Below are positions 6,227 to 7,373 of a stretch of 7,373 bases of DNA, in pieces. The stretch comes from an uncultured Pedobacter sp. (GTDB lineage Bacteria; Bacteroidota; Bacteroidia; Sphingobacteriales; Sphingobacteriaceae): the NCBI GenBank assembly GCA_938008555.1, contig CALLKE010000118.1, positions 1-7,373 on the forward strand, written 5' to 3'. The notes below the pieces were generated by a model, which made no database searches, was not told the origin of the DNA, and was given only the letters and a program-made list of their open reading frames with translations. The number at the start of each line of letters is the position of its first letter. Position 1 is the first letter of the stretch. The translations under genes and the position numbers were made by a program.

Positions 6227-6516
6227 GATTCTTCGTCCTCATCAGCAAATTTTGCGAATGACCCCAGCGATTTTACCCGGCCAGCTTTTGCGTCGGATAT
6301 TCCACGCTTTACACTAGAAAGTGCTTCAGGATTATCGTACAACCACTTTTCTCGTGCAGGAATTTCAACCATAGGTTCGAGCAAAAGGCGGCCGTCTGCG
6401 TCCTGAGAAACGTTAAAACTACTTACGCCATTTGCAAGCTTACTCAAAGTTACGCGGCCCTTAGAGTCTGGTCTTACTTGTGTCACTGATTTAAATTTTG
6501 ATTTTCGAGCTTCCAT
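6223..6516 (-). CDS. Antitoxin partner of the RelE/ParE-type toxin
   Basis: This 97-aa protein is the first gene of the toxin-antitoxin operon and overlaps the toxin by 4 bp. The N-terminal half, with VRPDSKGRVTLSKLANGVSS (14-33), suggests a small DNA-binding beta-strand domain of AbrB/MazE-like type. The C-terminal half (EKWLYDNPEALSSVKRG at about 56-72 and an acidic tail FADEDEES) looks like the extended toxin-binding part, as in many antitoxins paired with RelE-like toxins. The start is ATG at 6516. There is no good ribosome site, and a strong promoter ends only 7 nt before the ATG, so the mRNA may be leaderless or nearly so. Repeats of GTGGGA around the promoter suggest autorepression by the antitoxin or complex. 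Confidence 0.85.
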   Translation of the reverse strand: MEARKSKFKSVTQVRPDSKGRVTLSKLANGVSSFNVSQDADGRLLLEPMVEIPAREKWLYDNPEALSSVKRGISDAKAGRVKSLGSFAKFADEDEES

Positions 6517-6523
6517 ACACTTA

Positions 6524-6566
6524 AATATAGCAAAGAGTGGGAATTAATTCAAGTGGGAAATCCCAC
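6524..6566 (-). promoter_or_regulatory. Toxin-antitoxin promoter with operator-like repeats
   Basis: On the minus strand, -35 TTGAAT (6552-6547), a 17-bp spacer and -10 TATATT (6529-6524) form a good sigma70-type promoter. GTGGGA occurs at 6537-6542 within the spacer and again at 6553-6558, where it pairs with TCCCAC at 6561-6566 to form the palindrome GTGGGA-AA-TCCCAC. The palindrome GAATTAATTC (6541-6550) overlaps the -35 box. Such placement fits an autorepressor operator. The upstream palindrome could instead help end resolvase transcription. Confidence 0.55.
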
Positions 6567-6590
6567 CAGTGAAATCCAATATATTCGATC

Positions 6591-7142
6591 TCAAGCCCCC
6601 AGCCCCCGATAAAGCGTCCCTTTCGACACTCCCAGGGTTTTACAAATCTCAGCAATTGGTATCTGTGAGCTGTGAAGCGCCTTTGCCTGCTCGATTTTAC
6701 TGACATCCATCAGCCGCGGCCTTCCTCCTTTACGGCCGCGATTAGCGGCAGCTTTAAGCCCAGCCAAGGTTCTTTCCCGAATAAGTTCCCGCTCAAATTC
6801 AGCAAGAGCTCCGAAAATATGTAAAAACAATTTCCCGCTGGCGGTTGTTGTATCAATGTTTTCTTGAATTGATTTTAAACCTATCCCACGCGCTTCAAAA
6901 TCGCCTACAAGCTCAATTAAATGCTTAAGCGATCGAGCCAGCCGATCAAGTTTCCAAACCACCACAACGTCACCTCGGCGCAAATACTTAAGCATTTGAC
7001 CAAGACCCTCACGCTTTGATTTTGATCCGCTGACAGTGTCTTGATAAATATTGCGATCTTCACAACCGAGCTTTTTTAAAGCATCAATCTGCAAATCTAA
7101 ATTCTGATCCTGAGTCGAAACCCTGGCGTATCCAACAAACAT
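6591..7142 (-). CDS. Serine recombinase of the resolvase/invertase family
   Basis: This 183-aa protein is a small serine recombinase, the size of Tn3-type resolvases and Hin-type invertases. The catalytic N-terminal domain has GYARVST (nucleophile Ser9) and VVVWKLDRLARSLKHLIEL (about 61-79) with the conserved Arg residues; the long helix carries GKLFLHIFGALAEFERELI (about 107-125). A short C-terminal helix-turn-helix (about 157-181, IPIAEICKTLGVSKGTLYRG) binds DNA. I chose ATG at 7142 over an upstream TTG at 7172 because GGAGGG lies 3 nt before the ATG and homology begins at MFVGYARVST. It lies beside the toxin-antitoxin operon and has dyads just upstream, as expected for a resolvase next to its res site. 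Its likely role is resolving plasmid multimers or cointegrates; an inversion role cannot be excluded. Confidence 0.93.
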   Translation of the reverse strand: MFVGYARVSTQDQNLDLQIDALKKLGCEDRNIYQDTVSGSKSKREGLGQMLKYLRRGDVVVVWKLDRLARSLKHLIELVGDFEARGIGLKSIQENIDTTTASGKLFLHIFGALAEFERELIRERTLAGLKAAANRGRKGGRPRLMDVSKIEQAKALHSSQIPIAEICKTLGVSKGTLYRGLGA

Positions 7143-7190
7143 AAACCCTCCGTGATATAAGAAGAGTTTCAAAAACGCCGAGATCTGTCT

Positions 7191-7212
7191 ATTTTGGAAT
7201 TGATTTCAAAAT
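7191..7212. repeat. 22-bp dyad, candidate resolvase subsite
   Basis: Arms 7191-7200 (ATTTTGGAAT) and 7203-7212 (ATTTCAAAAT) are reverse complements at 9 of 10 positions around a central TG. A pair of inverted half-sites around a central dinucleotide is the layout of serine-recombinase crossover or accessory sites. It lies about 50 bp upstream of the resolvase start. The site role is inferred. Confidence 0.4.
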
Positions 7213-7240
7213 GAGGTTTTGAGACGGGTTCTGAAACTAA

Positions 7241-7280
7241 AAATCTCATGTAACATAAATCTTTATGTTACATGAGATTT
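7241..7280. repeat. Perfect 19-bp palindrome around a central TC, candidate recombination site
   Basis: AAATCTCATGTAACATAAA (7241-7259) and its exact reverse complement (7262-7280) flank the dinucleotide TC. It lies about 100 bp upstream of the resolvase start. The asymmetric central dinucleotide between inverted arms fits a serine-recombinase crossover site. On the minus strand the stem is followed by a short T-run, so an intrinsic terminator for a gene further right is an alternative. The TTATGTTA part resembles a Xer arm, but the centre is too short for a dif-type site. Confidence 0.55.
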
Positions 7281-7373
7281 GATTTCTAAAAGTTTAAGAA
7301 ACGCTCGTTTTAGGTAAAGAGGCTAAGACATATAAAAGGTCTTTTCAATCCTAACCCAAGGTATCCCCGACCG

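Larger units (their letters stand above)
7143..7373. other. Non-coding region upstream of the resolvase; candidate res region
   Basis: I find no convincing gene here; a frame open from the window edge codes only 16 residues on the minus strand before a stop at 7323. The region contains a strong ribosome site (7151-7146) and two dyads (listed separately) whose centres are 59 bp apart, plus an overlapping TCAAAA-TGAGG-TTTTGA dyad (7206-7222). TTTCAAAA recurs at 7167-7174 and 7204-7211. The promoter of the resolvase should lie here, but I cannot place it with confidence. Confidence 0.4.

Noticed and set aside
6521..6706. 61-codon minus-strand open frame overlapping the resolvase 3' end
   Set aside because: It overlaps the well-supported resolvase in another frame, has no ribosome site or recognisable protein features, and runs through the toxin-antitoxin promoter.
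7241..7280. XerCD dif-like site
   Set aside because: The TTATGTTA arm resembles a XerD half-site, but with 11-bp arms the centre is only 4 bp instead of about 6, and the arms are fully symmetric.
7323..7373. 3' end of a gene entering from the right edge (16 codons on the minus strand)
   Set aside because: It is too short to support; 16 open codons are expected by chance.

Overview
The window looks like the backbone of a small plasmid, or a plasmid-derived element, from a Gram-negative bacterium with moderate-to-low GC. The host cannot be named from the sequence. The protein families (IS91 transposase, Hin/Tn3-type resolvase, RelE/ParE toxin, ParA, Replic_Relax-like protein) fit Proteobacteria in the broad sense or relatives such as Bdellovibrionota, but this is a weak inference. 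All eight supported genes lie on the minus strand, and every class of gene fits a mobile replicon. No chromosomal housekeeping gene, tRNA or rRNA is visible. The set (partition, candidate replication initiator, toxin-antitoxin, resolvase, mobilisation-type protein, IS) would be enough for a nearly complete small plasmid, but the window does not show whether its ends join.

Read in the direction of transcription, right to left: 7143-7373 is non-coding and holds dyads that resemble recombination sites. It leads into a serine resolvase/invertase (7142-6591). Next is a two-gene type II toxin-antitoxin operon (antitoxin 6516-6223, toxin 6226-5930, 4-bp overlap) with a good promoter and operator-like repeats. 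Then comes an operon of ParA ATPase (5833-4988) and a 411-aa winged-helix protein (4979-3744). A non-coding region of about 470 bp (3272-3743) follows, with a perfect 19-bp inverted repeat and scattered short repeats. It precedes a second two-gene operon: a Replic_Relax-like protein (3271-2453) and an unrecognised membrane/coiled-coil protein (2444-1647). An IS91-family transposase (1612-128) closes the window.

The most unusual part is the 411-aa gene. Its coding sequence contains about 22 clear copies of an 11/12-bp DNA repeat with core GTCC(T/G)A or GTCTTA on the plus strand, in arrays on both sides of the winged-helix segment. Because the unit is 11 or 12 bp, the same DNA repeat is read in all three frames (giving L-G-Q-T, S-D-K-P and R-T-N/I). 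The DNA repeat therefore seems to be what is kept, not a peptide repeat. A 41-bp AT-rich near-palindrome lies next to one array. Together this looks like an iteron-type origin or a centromere built into the gene of the protein that may bind it, directly downstream of parA.

A working model: ParA plus the winged-helix protein and its internal repeats handle replication and/or segregation, the toxin-antitoxin pair and resolvase stabilise the replicon, and the Replic_Relax-like protein with its upstream inverted repeat may be a remnant or minimal form of a mobilisation module. The functional links are inferred; the repeats and gene order are seen directly.
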